Assembly: GCF_049340185.1 (NCBI RefSeq)
Contig: NZ_JBMPPC010000008.1
Coordinates: forward strand, 62,001 to 126,000
DNA length: 64,000 nucleotides
From: Undibacterium sp049340185
Lineage (GTDB): Bacteria; Pseudomonadota; Gammaproteobacteria; Burkholderiales; Burkholderiaceae_D
Direction: 5' to 3'
Shown here: piece by piece, positions 52,307 to 61,586 of the stretch
How the letters are laid out: the number at the start of each line of letters is the position of its first letter
Position numbering within the stretch: the stretch's first letter is position 1
Made by a program: the position numbers and the translations under genes
Notes under the pieces: model-generated
What the model was told of the DNA's origin: nothing
Databases searched by the model: none
The model's input: only the letters and a program-made list of their open reading frames with translations

Positions 52307-52854
52307 TTTTTTGTCGGAAGTAGTGCGATTTGCGCGATCGCGGCGATGCGTCGCACGCCGTCCGTGACGTGGCTGCATGACAGCGTAGCGCCGCTGATAT
52401 TAGCGATCCCGTCGCCGGGTGCGAGATTGCTGCTAGCGTTCTTGCCAGCGAATTGCTTGCGCCAGTTAGCATTTTTGATTTCCATGCCGTGGCTTTCGCG
52501 GTAGGTCATGATCTCGATCTGACGAATGCTGGCATCAGCCTGCAAACCCACTGCGTAGGAGATCAGTTCAAATTTACCGATCACTTCGTCAAAAACGACA
52601 TGCCCCAATAATTTATCGTCCTTATACACCGCCACGACCCGCCAGGCGACAGAGCGTGCCGGCAGGCCAGCCAACTTCTCTACCTGGCGCATCTGCTCCA
52701 GACTGAGTTGCAGAGTGACTGGTTTAAAACTGGTCGCTTCGGGGAAGATGGTTTGCTGCGCTTGCTCGGCGCTCAGGTACTGAGTGGCAAACGCCGTGCT
52801 GCTGACGCCCGCAAGCGCGCTGAGGATAAGGGGGGCAAAGGTATTTTGATTCAT
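52303..52854 (-). CDS. FMN-binding domain protein, ApbE substrate
   Basis: The 183-residue precursor has a signal peptide (cleavage near AFATQ) and an FMN_bind domain. The flavinylation motif is S154-G-A-T157 in GDGIANISGATLS, where Thr157 would carry FMN by a phosphoester bond. It is a periplasmic electron carrier of the RnfG/NqrC fold family but lies outside any Rnf or Nqr operon. It overlaps apbE by four bases and follows the porin gene by 34 bp. Confidence 0.92.
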   Translation of the reverse strand: MNQNTFAPLILSALAGVSSTAFATQYLSAEQAQQTIFPEATSFKPVTLQLSLEQMRQVEKLAGLPARSVAWRVVAVYKDDKLLGHVVFDEVIGKFELISYAVGLQADASIRQIEIMTYRESHGMEIKNANWRKQFAGKNASSNLAPGDGIANISGATLSCSHVTDGVRRIAAIAQIALLPTKK

Positions 52855-52888
52855 ACTGTAATTTTATCAGCCCCCATGTCAATAGCGC

Positions 52889-54226
52889 TTAGAACGAATA
52901 ACCGACACCCAGGTTCAGGCGGTCACGGTTGTTATCGAGTTTAAATTTCTGGTAGTCGGCTTTCAATACGACACCTTCACCAATCTTGAAGCTCGCGCCC
53001 AATGTCGTGACTTTCTCGGTACCTGCAGGGACGACGCCCAGACCTTGCGGTACCGCGGCATAACTGTTCGCGGTATTGAATTGCTCATAGCGCAGGAAAG
53101 GAGTCAGACTATAGTCATTCGATTTCCACAATTGATAGGCGGCCTGAGTGTACCAACCGTAGAATGAGGACGGTACCGGTGTCGGCTGGCCGATAAAAGT
53201 CAGGTTCAGCGCCTCTGTGTTGCTGATCGTGCCGCGGCTATACAGGGCGGACAAATCCCAGCGACCAGGCGTGAAGCGGGCATGCATATCCCACAACGTG
53301 ACCCGGGCATCGTTGCCAGCAAAATCAGTCGTTGCATGACCGGCTTTACCGCTGAACACGGAACCACCTACCAGCAGACCTGGAATACCGCGCCAGTTGA
53401 GCGCCGCATGCAGGCTCAGGTCGCGCGATTTGGCAAACTGACCTTCCTGATGAATACTGGCCAATGGGGATTCTGTGCCTTCGCTGGCGGCGGCGTCCCA
53501 TTTGCTCAGATCAAAACCCGTAGTCAAACCGGCGTCCCAGCTCAGGCCATTATCATACGAACCGGACAAACCGATACCAACTTCACGCCAGGTCGTCGGG
53601 ATAATCGCAGTCTCGACAAAATTGCGATGGACGCCGTAGTAAGCCGTCGGCTCATGGGTCGTATTCAGCAAACCCACTGGCATCAGGAACAGACCTGCCT
53701 TAGCGCGCAAATTGTTGTTCAGTTCGTGCTCAACATACAGTTGCTCGACTTCTGTCTCGCCCTTATCGCCGGAAGATGCAATCGCGTGCTCCCATTCAAA
53801 CTCGGCCACCATTTTGGTTTTTTCATCGAAGCGATGGGTAATGCCGATCACCGCGCGCCCCACATCTGTCTGTGCTTGGTTGGTGGCATTAGTCGGACGT
53901 GAATAATTGATTTCACCATAGCTGCTGATCACGGTTTTTTGCGCCATGCTGCTGGCAGCCGAAGCCATCGTCGTACTAGCCGCAGTGGCTGCTGCCGCGT
54001 TATTAGCTACGGCGGTATTCACGGTATTGGTCAAGATTTCTTGTTTTTTCTCGACGCTATCGGTCTTCTTGCGTGTGGCAACCAGCTCAGCCTTGATGGC
54101 TTCAAGTTCTGCCGCGAGTTTTTCTATCTTTTGCAATAATTCAGCTTCACCGGCATGTGCAGGCAGCGCAACGGCACTGCCCAAAAAGGCGAGACACAGC
54201 GCTTGAGCTACTAAGGTCTTTTTCAT
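52889..54226 (-). CDS. Outer-membrane porin with N-terminal coiled coil
   Basis: The 445-residue precursor has a signal peptide (cleavage near AHAGEAEL), a coiled-coil segment (about 27-70, ELLQKIEKLAAELEAIKAEL), an Ala-rich linker and a beta-barrel ending in GVGYSF, whose terminal Phe is the outer-membrane signature. It resembles OprO/P-like or putative porins of Burkholderiales. It lies 46 bp after the di-haem gene and 34 bp before the FMN-binding gene, all on one strand. The cargo is unknown; the context suggests an iron or redox-active solute. Confidence 0.86.
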   Translation of the reverse strand: MKKTLVAQALCLAFLGSAVALPAHAGEAELLQKIEKLAAELEAIKAELVATRKKTDSVEKKQEILTNTVNTAVANNAAAATAASTTMASAASSMAQKTVISSYGEINYSRPTNATNQAQTDVGRAVIGITHRFDEKTKMVAEFEWEHAIASSGDKGETEVEQLYVEHELNNNLRAKAGLFLMPVGLLNTTHEPTAYYGVHRNFVETAIIPTTWREVGIGLSGSYDNGLSWDAGLTTGFDLSKWDAAASEGTESPLASIHQEGQFAKSRDLSLHAALNWRGIPGLLVGGSVFSGKAGHATTDFAGNDARVTLWDMHARFTPGRWDLSALYSRGTISNTEALNLTFIGQPTPVPSSFYGWYTQAAYQLWKSNDYSLTPFLRYEQFNTANSYAAVPQGLGVVPAGTEKVTTLGASFKIGEGVVLKADYQKFKLDNNRDRLNLGVGYSF

Positions 54227-54272
54227 CGTGGTCTTTCGTTTGGATAGGAATATTTTTTACAATCAGTCATAC

Positions 54273-55580
54273 TCACGGCTTGTAGCCGTCGTTCAGGGTG
54301 CCGAGGAATTTAATCACGTCCTCGATCTCAGCCGGTGTCAGTGCAGCCGCCATACCGCGCTTACGGTTGTAGGGTACTTCGGTAACATTTACGTTACCGG
54401 TATATGCCGCGGGTAAGTCGTCAAATTTCAGGACGCTGCCATCGGCGGCGGTTGGATACCATTCTTCGGGATTGGTATCGCGACGTACATAAAAGCCGAG
54501 TGCGTCACGCAAATTTTTAAAACGTCCGTTGTGAAAAAATACTTTGCGCGTAGCGACATTACGTAATGTCGGCACTTTAAAAGCACCGCATAAATCGGTG
54601 CGTCCACTCAAATCACTACGGTCAGGTCCGCATAAGCCCAGGTCAAAATACGTCGCGTCAGCAGTCGCGGGGATCGCATAATTTCGCGGCACACCAATAT
54701 TGTCGTAGGTAAAATCCGTGAACAACGGCGATGCACCGTCTGTCGATTTATTACTGCTATGGCAGGCCGCGCAATTACCTTTGGTCGGGTTATTAAACAA
54801 AGCCAATCCGCGCAATTCTGCATCATCAAGTTTGGCGCGTCCTGCCAGAAACTGGTCGTACTTGGAATCATACGGATGAAAATCCGCATCTTCTTTTTGA
54901 TACGCCTGCAAAGAGAATTGAATACGATCAAAAGCGACATCGGGATTATCAAAAATCGCACTGCCAAACGCTTTTTTGAATTCTGCGACATACGCCGCGC
55001 GTTGCAGTTTGGCGACGACCTCGGCCCTGCTACCGTTCGCCATTTCGTGCGGCGCTAAAAACGGGCGTTCAGATTGTGCGGCAAGATTCAGTGCACGGCC
55101 ATCGCGGTTGAAGCCGCCGGTAGGCGTGCCGTCTGCAGCAAAGAAAAAAGTCGGCGTCAGATTCAGATAGCGCAATGAAGGCACTGCACGAAAACCCGGA
55201 ACATCCAGATTCGGCCCGCCCAGTTGGACACTGAGATCATTGCTTTGGGCGTGGGCATTATCGGGATTGTGGCAAGTCGCGCAGGATTGTTTGCCGGACG
55301 CAGACAGACTGACATCCCTAAAAATTTTTTCCCCCAAGGACGCTGCTGCGCTCATTCCGGCATCTGCACCGGGCGTGGTAATGGGTGAACTGCTACCTGA
55401 GCCGCCACCGCACGCAGTCAGGCTTAACGCCGCACCGAGCATCAATGCGGATAAGCTGGTTCTGCTCAAAGATAAAAAAGCCTTGCCTACGATAGCTGGT
55501 GAAGTCATCGTTTGTGAAGCCACAATTTGTAAAGCATGGTCTGGTCGACCGGCCAGAAACCGGGAGAAATGATGCGGCAT
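54273..55580 (-). CDS. Di-haem cytochrome c peroxidase family lipoprotein (MauG/CcpA-like)
   Basis: From the ATG at 55580 (GGAA upstream) the precursor is 435 residues. A lipobox LSLTAC follows a long leader, so the protein is membrane-bound in the periplasm. Two haem c sites are CATCH in SASGKQSCATCHNPDNAHA and CAACH in KGNCAACHSSNKSTDG. The segment VFFHNGRFKNLRDALGFYV is typical of the CCP/MauG family. ATG at 55508 is another possible start. It is the first gene of a five-gene unit and has a Fur-box-like sequence 55 bp upstream. It may reduce peroxide, oxidise a partner, or carry electrons. Confidence 0.88.
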   Translation of the reverse strand: MPHHFSRFLAGRPDHALQIVASQTMTSPAIVGKAFLSLSRTSLSALMLGAALSLTACGGGSGSSSPITTPGADAGMSAAASLGEKIFRDVSLSASGKQSCATCHNPDNAHAQSNDLSVQLGGPNLDVPGFRAVPSLRYLNLTPTFFFAADGTPTGGFNRDGRALNLAAQSERPFLAPHEMANGSRAEVVAKLQRAAYVAEFKKAFGSAIFDNPDVAFDRIQFSLQAYQKEDADFHPYDSKYDQFLAGRAKLDDAELRGLALFNNPTKGNCAACHSSNKSTDGASPLFTDFTYDNIGVPRNYAIPATADATYFDLGLCGPDRSDLSGRTDLCGAFKVPTLRNVATRKVFFHNGRFKNLRDALGFYVRRDTNPEEWYPTAADGSVLKFDDLPAAYTGNVNVTEVPYNRKRGMAAALTPAEIEDVIKFLGTLNDGYKP

Positions 55581-55634
55581 TATTGGTTCCGTTGGATCGA
55601 TGTGGAAAGACGCTCCAGAATCGATAATGTAAAT

Positions 55635-55653
55635 GAGAATGATTCTAATTATA
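55635..55653 (-). promoter_or_regulatory. Putative Fur box
   Basis: GAGAATGATTCTAATTATA matches the 19-bp Fur consensus GATAATGATAATCATTATC at 14 positions. It lies 55 bp upstream of the di-haem gene start, in the promoter region of the five-gene unit. It would mean induction under low iron. Confidence 0.6.
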
Positions 55654-55810
55654 ACAACGCAACCCCATGGGAACAAGAATAAGGCGAGAAAAGAAGTATT
55701 TTTGTGGTTTTATTATTAATGAGGCGGGGGAGAAATCTGCACAGCGGAATCTGAATATTGAAAGAGAACGTCTAAAAACCTCTAAATTGCAAAATCCTGT
55801 CGACAGGATT

Positions 55811-56020
55811 GACGTAACAACTAAGACCTCTCACCAAAGGAACACAGAGACACGGAGACACAGAGAAAAGCCGGAGTAGGTTTCCATGAAATACCAATTC
55901 AGGGGTTTTTAATAACTGTAAAAAACAAACCCGCATACTGGATGCGGGTTTCAAAGGCATTTCAGGCCAGAAGGCCCATGAAATAAGCGGGTTTGATTTA
56001 GGAATATCGAAAAACCTGTC
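55811..56020. repeat. Dispersed repeat family, copy G (left arm plus core)
   Basis: The left arm reads GACGTAACAACTAAGACCTC, then TCACCAAAGGAACACAGAGA, CACGGAGACACAGAG and CCATGAAATACC. The core reads ACCCGCATACTGGATGCGGG, GGCATTTCAGGCCAGAAGGC and ends GCGGGTTTGA. It ends next to the stop of the S9 peptidase gene, in the gap 55654-56023, which holds no gene. Confidence 0.8.
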
Positions 56021-56023
56021 TTA

Positions 56024-58840
56024 TTACTGACGCGCCTTACCCAGATGCTGTAAGAAGAAGCTTTCGTATTTCTTGTGCAAGGCTTTCGGTTTCACTGCGC
56101 CGCCAAGTGCGTGTTCGCCGTCAGGGTCGAGGAAGAGATCGACCAGTCCCTCCTTACCATTTTCCAGCAAGGCACGATAGACGTTGACGGTGTCCTGATA
56201 CAAGACGTTCGGGTCCTGCATGCCATGTACCAGTAACAGTGGCTTTTTCAAACCGGCGGTCAGTGGCAGCAAGGAAAAACGGCGCAATGACGCTTTGCTG
56301 CGTTCGGTCTTGCCGAGAGTACGACCGCTGTACCAGCTATTGTAATTTTCCCACTCGGTCGGTCCGGCACCGGCAATCCCTGCGGCGAAAGTATCGGGGC
56401 TGGTATACATCGTGTACTGGGTCTGGAAGCCGCCAAAACTCCAGCCAGTCAGGCCGATGCGTTTAGGATCGACGCCGAATTTTTTATCCATGTACTTGAC
56501 CAGATCTTCGAGGTCTTCGGTTTGCGGTTTGCCCGGCTGTTCCCAGTTGGCATCGCTGAACTTGCGCCCGTAATTCGAATGTCCGCGGGGATCGACGGCA
56601 ACCGTGACGTAGCCATGCTTTGCCGCCATGTACATGCCGAACACATAGGCGGTCTGCTGGAAGCTGTCAGTTTCGATAATGTGACGGTCATTCAGCGGGC
56701 CGCCATAGGTGTAGACAATCGCCGGACGCGTGTCTGCGGCATTCCAGTGAGGCGGCTTAAACACATAGGCTTGTATCGCATCACCATGACGGTTGAGATA
56801 ACTGAAACGCTCCGGCTGCAACAGGCTGACAGCGTTCCACAGCGGATCATGGCTTTGGGTCAGGGTCTTGCGTACCGATGTTTTACCATCAGTAAGTTGC
56901 ATCAGTTTCAGTTCAGGGCGACTACTCCATTGCCCTGCCACGCTGGCGACTTTGGTCCCGTCATCGGTGACCGCACTGACGCGATGGAAATCTCCCTGCA
57001 GTCCCAGCGCCGTCATCGCCCCGCTGGCAAGATCCACCCGGTACAAATTCATCGCGGCAAAATCATCCCGGTTGGCGAGCACAAACATGGATTTGCTGTC
57101 TTCGCTAAAACCCATAATGCTGTGGGCTTCAAAATCGCCCTTCAGCAGCGGGCGCGCCGTACCGGGCAGCGCAACATCGGTACTGATCACATACGGCTGA
57201 CGGAAACCCTGTTCGTCCAATACCGCAATCAGGTTTTTGCCATCCGGGGTGAACTGCGGCGCGAGCACATTCACGACTTCATGCCCGACCTTGCCACGGC
57301 GCTCGAACACCAGTACTGGCTTGACGCCCTCTTCTGCTTTACCGACATAAATACGCAGTAATTCTTTTTCACGTTCCCAGGTGGAGAAGGTATAACGACT
57401 TGCGTCTTTGGCCCAGCTGACTTTACTCATCTCAAACCAGACGTCGCCTCCGGCATTGGTGAACACCGGCTCTGGCTGGCGCACATTAATATCACCGACA
57501 CGACGGATGTATACAGCACTGGCCGGAACTTTACGCTTGTCGTCCGAGACTTCACGATCGACCTTCTTCGCTGTCGCAAAACGCGTGTTGTAGTTCATGA
57601 TCTCTACCTGACGATCTGCTGGCGGTGCTGGCTTACCCGGCTCTGCTTTTTCTGGCGCAGTGGCAGAAATTGCCATCCATTGTTTGTTCTCGCTAAGGAC
57701 GGTATCGACGATGCTGTATTTTTTCTCGGCATCATCAGGATGGATTAATTCATGGTTCAACTGGCGCACGGCGCTGCTGTCAAAGCGTGCGCTGTAAATA
57801 CGTTTGTCATCCATGAACAGATAGCCGCTATCGTCAACCAGATACGAGAGAATGCGCTTGTTTTTTTCAGTCTCTGTCAGACGCTCCAGCTTGCCATCTG
57901 CGGCTTGCAGGCGGAACAAATCACCACGGTACTGGAAGATCAGTTCGTTCTTTTTTTCGGCCCAGACCAGCGCTTCTACGCCGGGATATAAATCGCTAGG
58001 TTTCAGCTTATCTTTTTCTTGTTTCTTTTTAAGCTCGTCCCGCAGCTCCCAGATTTCTTTGGCCTTGTCCTTGCTGCTGTCTTTGCTGGCCTCTTTTGCA
58101 TCTGATTTGCTGTCTGACTTGTCGTCAGTACCGCTGGCTAACTTAGTGTCGCCTTTGGTGTCAGTCTTATCGGCCGTACTGTCTTTGGTGCTATCTTTTT
58201 TATCGGTATCGTTGCTGGCTTTAATGTCGCCACGTTTGATCGCTGCGGCGACGGCTGCTTTTTCTTTTGCAGCTTCGGCATCGGTTTCTTTTTTCTTTGC
58301 TGCGTCTTTGGCTTTTTTATCGGCGAGTTCTTTTTTTACGATATCGAGTGCCGCGGTTTCCCATTGCATCAGATCGACTTTTTCACCTCGCAGATAAGCG
58401 GCGTGCGCTTCTGCCTTGGCTTGACGCTCGGCATCTTCTTTGTCTTTTTGTACGGCCTTTTTATCAAATCTGTCCCAGACTTCGGGCGCATCAACACTCT
58501 TCATCACCGTAGGAGAAGTGACGCGTCTGGATTCACCGGTCTGAGTGTCATGCACATACAGATCAGAACCGTTTTCGCCGTAAGGATTCCAGACATACGC
58601 AAGGTAACGGCCATCGTGACTGAAACTGAGAAGACGGGCTGTTTGTCCAGCGTAGGGTTTGGCGCGGTACAGTTGTTCCAGCGTCAAGTCCGCAGGTTTT
58701 AGCGGCGTAACCGCAGCAGATGAACTAGCAGAGATGAGGAGTGCGGACGGCGTGGCCATCGCGACCTCTTGCGGCAGAGCCAGGGATACGGTACCCGCCC
58801 ATGCCAGTGCAATGCTGGCGGAAAGTAATTTTGACGACAT
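56024..58840 (-). CDS. Exported S9-family prolyl oligopeptidase/dipeptidyl peptidase
   Basis: The 938-residue precursor has a signal peptide, a beta-propeller and a C-terminal alpha/beta-hydrolase domain (about 690-938). The catalytic set is S801 in LTGWSFGGFQTQY, D876 in VHGMQDPNVLYQD and H910 in DPDGEHALGG. Near residues 150-270 is a Lys/Asp/Ser/Ala-rich low-complexity insert (many TKDST, KSDSK, KDSSK units) that family members usually lack. It cleaves small peptides in the periplasm. An S46 peptidase gene lies upstream on the same strand, but a terminator separates them. Confidence 0.92.
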   Translation of the reverse strand: MSSKLLSASIALAWAGTVSLALPQEVAMATPSALLISASSSAAVTPLKPADLTLEQLYRAKPYAGQTARLLSFSHDGRYLAYVWNPYGENGSDLYVHDTQTGESRRVTSPTVMKSVDAPEVWDRFDKKAVQKDKEDAERQAKAEAHAAYLRGEKVDLMQWETAALDIVKKELADKKAKDAAKKKETDAEAAKEKAAVAAAIKRGDIKASNDTDKKDSTKDSTADKTDTKGDTKLASGTDDKSDSKSDAKEASKDSSKDKAKEIWELRDELKKKQEKDKLKPSDLYPGVEALVWAEKKNELIFQYRGDLFRLQAADGKLERLTETEKNKRILSYLVDDSGYLFMDDKRIYSARFDSSAVRQLNHELIHPDDAEKKYSIVDTVLSENKQWMAISATAPEKAEPGKPAPPADRQVEIMNYNTRFATAKKVDREVSDDKRKVPASAVYIRRVGDINVRQPEPVFTNAGGDVWFEMSKVSWAKDASRYTFSTWEREKELLRIYVGKAEEGVKPVLVFERRGKVGHEVVNVLAPQFTPDGKNLIAVLDEQGFRQPYVISTDVALPGTARPLLKGDFEAHSIMGFSEDSKSMFVLANRDDFAAMNLYRVDLASGAMTALGLQGDFHRVSAVTDDGTKVASVAGQWSSRPELKLMQLTDGKTSVRKTLTQSHDPLWNAVSLLQPERFSYLNRHGDAIQAYVFKPPHWNAADTRPAIVYTYGGPLNDRHIIETDSFQQTAYVFGMYMAAKHGYVTVAVDPRGHSNYGRKFSDANWEQPGKPQTEDLEDLVKYMDKKFGVDPKRIGLTGWSFGGFQTQYTMYTSPDTFAAGIAGAGPTEWENYNSWYSGRTLGKTERSKASLRRFSLLPLTAGLKKPLLLVHGMQDPNVLYQDTVNVYRALLENGKEGLVDLFLDPDGEHALGGAVKPKALHKKYESFFLQHLGKARQ

Positions 58841-58932
58841 GATGATTCCTCTTTGCGATCTGCCCTGTTACTTGAGGACAGGAGAATAAAACTGCGATAA
58901 CAATAAATATAAAAATAAGCCTGACCACAACA

Positions 58933-58962
58933 AAAAATGGACACCAAACGGTGTCCATTTTT
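58933..58962. terminator. Bidirectional intrinsic terminator of the S46 gene
   Basis: A 13-bp perfect stem AAAAATGGACACC with its complement around loop AAAC has A and T tracts on its sides. It lies just past the S46 peptidase stop and separates that gene from the S9 gene. Confidence 0.9.
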
Positions 58963-58980
58963 GAAAATCAAGAAACTGAT

Positions 58981-61170
58981 TTATTCGACATGCATTTCTT
59001 TAAGCAAGTTATTTGCTTTGTCGACATTCGTCATTTCCCACAAGATGTAACGCAGATCAACCTGGATATCACGGGTGTTCGCATCATTAAAATCCCAGTC
59101 AGAGATGATGGAATCCAGCGTGCCGTCAAATGCCAGACCGACTAGTTCGCCTTTTGCATTCAATGCAGCGGAACCTGAGTTACCACCAGTGATGTCGAGG
59201 GTCGCGAGGAAGTTAACCGGAACCGATTTCAGCTTAGCGTCGTAGTACTTGCTATCCGCACCGAAGTTACTCGATTTGATTGCATCGAGTTGGTTTTGCG
59301 GTGCATTGAATTCACCCGTGCCAGTCGCTTTTTTCGTAATACCATGCAAGGAAGTGAAGGCTGTCCAGCTCGTACCGTCGGCACCGTTTGGACGACCTGC
59401 AACCTTACCGAAGGTCACGCGCAGCGTGCTGTTTGCATCTGGATATACCGCCTGACCTTTGCTATTCATGAAAGCGATTTTTGCCTTCATGTAATTGGCA
59501 TAGGCTTGCTGGATTTTGCCTGACATTTCTTCATCACGGGCTTCGCGTTTCAGGCTCTCGTCATACATCGCTACGGCAACTTTGATGAAGCTGTCGCCGC
59601 TTGCTTTGAAGTCGTCTGGCTTGCGTTCCAGCCAAGGCGCGCGTTCTTCTTTGGTACCAAGTTTGCTGCCTGCATACATGGTGTCCAGCAGTGCTTTGAT
59701 CTCGGCTTCTTTCATACCGTCTTTGATACCAATCGCTGCATCAAAATTCGCATTGCGGTCTTTACTCGGCTGCGCTGCATACTTCGTCATGAAGTTCAGA
59801 ACCAGAGCTTTATCCACGGCCTCGTCGTAGCTACGTTCAACTGCAGCAACGCCTGCTTTAAAGCGCGGTAAGTCACGTGTCTGGAAACCTGATTTACGCT
59901 CTGCATCCGGTTTGGTGGATTCATTGGCCAGACGATACAGGCTACGGGCTGAACTCAACAGACGCGGTGAAGAATATGCGAGCAAGAAATCACGGCGATT
60001 TTCTGCATCGCGTTCGGCGATGAGTTTTTCGATCGCATCGATATCAGCCGCATACATCTGCTTGCGTCCGGCATCGGCGTTGACCCAGGATTTCAACGCA
60101 GTGTGTTCTTTTTGCTTGCGTGCCAAGAAGTCGCTGCCAGCATAGCTGTCCAGCATACCCTGACGGTTTTTGTAGTAGTTATTGACGCCCGCAACCATGC
60201 CTGCGTATTTGAGTTTTTTGTCTTCGTTCCCTTTGGTCTCGCGTTCAATGATGGCGAGTTGTTCGCCTGAAGCTTTCACATAGGCAGGGTAATTCCAGTC
60301 AAATGTATTCGACACTTCTGATGGCAAACGATGACGGTTAGTACGGCCAGGATAGCCAGTGACCATCACGAAATCGCCTTCCTTGACGCCATCTTTCGCC
60401 AGACGCAGATAATGCTTTGGTTTGTAAGGCACATTGTCCTTGCTGAAATCAGCGGATTTGCCATCCTTGCTCACATACGCACGCAAGAAGCTGTAATCGC
60501 CCGTGTGACGTGGCCACATCCAGTTGTCGGTATCGCCGCCGAACTTGCCGACGCCTTCAGCCGGCGCATGCACCAGACGTACGTCCTTAATCTCTAATTG
60601 CTTGATCAGGTAGTACTCCAGACCACCATAGTAGGGATAGACATTGCAACGGTGACCAGCGTCTTTTTCGCATTCGGCAACCAAGGCTTTTTCATTTTTT
60701 TCGATCGCATCTACCCGTGCTTTGCCTACCAGTTTGGCGACTTCAGGTGAAATGATTTTGGTGCTGACGTTATTCACGTCCGTCGTGACAAAAACGCGGC
60801 TGCCTGGCTGGGCCGGCAATTCTTCTACCAGTGTTTTTGCCAAAAATCCGTTCGCCAGATAATTTTTTTCCGGTGTGGAGTTTTGCGCGATGCTGCCATA
60901 GGCGCAATGATGGTTCGTGATGACCAGACCCTGATCGGATACGAATGACGCAGAGCAGCCACCGAGGCTGACGATCGCACCCATCGGGAATTCAGTCAGT
61001 TTCGTCAGGGTTTTCGGATCCAGCTTCAAACCAGCCGCTTTTAATTGCGTAGCGACTGCTGGCAACTGTTGTGGCATCCACATGCCTTCGTTTGCATAAG
61101 CGACGCTCATGGCGCTGCTTAATGCAGTCAGCGTAGTGACTGCCGTCATTAATACGAGTGATTTTTTCAT
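58981..61170 (-). CDS. Exported S46-family dipeptidyl peptidase (DPP7-like)
   Basis: The 729-residue precursor has a signal peptide (cleavage near SVAYANE). The chymotrypsin-like triad is visible: H88 in GLVITNHHCAYGS, Asp in KFGGDTDNWMWPRH (D213/D215 region) and S665 in DITGGNSGSAALN. The residue 18 positions after the Ser is Gly, which in this family goes with DPP7 (hydrophobic P1) rather than DPP11, which has Arg there. It removes dipeptides from N-termini in the periplasm. Full length for S46. It probably works with the S9 peptidase downstream. Confidence 0.93.
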   Translation of the reverse strand: MKKSLVLMTAVTTLTALSSAMSVAYANEGMWMPQQLPAVATQLKAAGLKLDPKTLTKLTEFPMGAIVSLGGCSASFVSDQGLVITNHHCAYGSIAQNSTPEKNYLANGFLAKTLVEELPAQPGSRVFVTTDVNNVSTKIISPEVAKLVGKARVDAIEKNEKALVAECEKDAGHRCNVYPYYGGLEYYLIKQLEIKDVRLVHAPAEGVGKFGGDTDNWMWPRHTGDYSFLRAYVSKDGKSADFSKDNVPYKPKHYLRLAKDGVKEGDFVMVTGYPGRTNRHRLPSEVSNTFDWNYPAYVKASGEQLAIIERETKGNEDKKLKYAGMVAGVNNYYKNRQGMLDSYAGSDFLARKQKEHTALKSWVNADAGRKQMYAADIDAIEKLIAERDAENRRDFLLAYSSPRLLSSARSLYRLANESTKPDAERKSGFQTRDLPRFKAGVAAVERSYDEAVDKALVLNFMTKYAAQPSKDRNANFDAAIGIKDGMKEAEIKALLDTMYAGSKLGTKEERAPWLERKPDDFKASGDSFIKVAVAMYDESLKREARDEEMSGKIQQAYANYMKAKIAFMNSKGQAVYPDANSTLRVTFGKVAGRPNGADGTSWTAFTSLHGITKKATGTGEFNAPQNQLDAIKSSNFGADSKYYDAKLKSVPVNFLATLDITGGNSGSAALNAKGELVGLAFDGTLDSIISDWDFNDANTRDIQVDLRYILWEMTNVDKANNLLKEMHVE

Positions 61171-61586
61171 CTGGGTCTCGACATCTTTATGGGATTGTTG
61201 TTAAACAAAGAGGTGTGAAATTGAAGGTCTCAAATTCATAACATCGCAGTATCAGTTCGCTAAACAATGAAGTCAATACAATTACTTACATTTGATTTAC
61301 CTGATTTTTCATGTGGAATCGATGCAAAAACCGGGATAATGAGGCTGTTTTCTTGAATTTATTATCAGACTGGTGAGGAAACCGGTTTTTTTAGCATTTT
61401 CCGGTAATTTTTTTGAACTATTCAAAAAATAATCGCTCTTAGGCTGCCGCCAGCAAGCCAGGTCAGAACGACCTGATTCCTTCCATTTTTGTTCCCGTTT
61501 TTTTTTGCTATTCGGCGCCTCGTTATGCGTACACGGCGTTTGATTTACGCAACAATACGAGGGGGCTACCCTGCCTCAGACTGTGT
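61171..61586. other. Intergenic region upstream of the S46 gene
   Basis: No gene is seen in these 416 bp. A hairpin CAGGTC-AGAAC-GACCTG is at 61459-61475. AAAAACCGG (from 61326) is complemented by CCGGTTTTT about 50 bp later. The stretch must hold the S46 promoter and perhaps the end of the LytTR operon. Confidence 0.4.

Noticed and set aside
11219..56020. Dispersed repeats as insertion sequences
   Set aside because: No copy carries a transposase frame, and the complete copy is only 285 bp; at most they are non-autonomous elements.
57852..58397. Long Ser/Leu/Phe-rich plus-strand frame
   Set aside because: It is the antisense reading of the Lys/Asp/Ser-rich insert of the S9 peptidase, a common artefact of low-complexity coding DNA.
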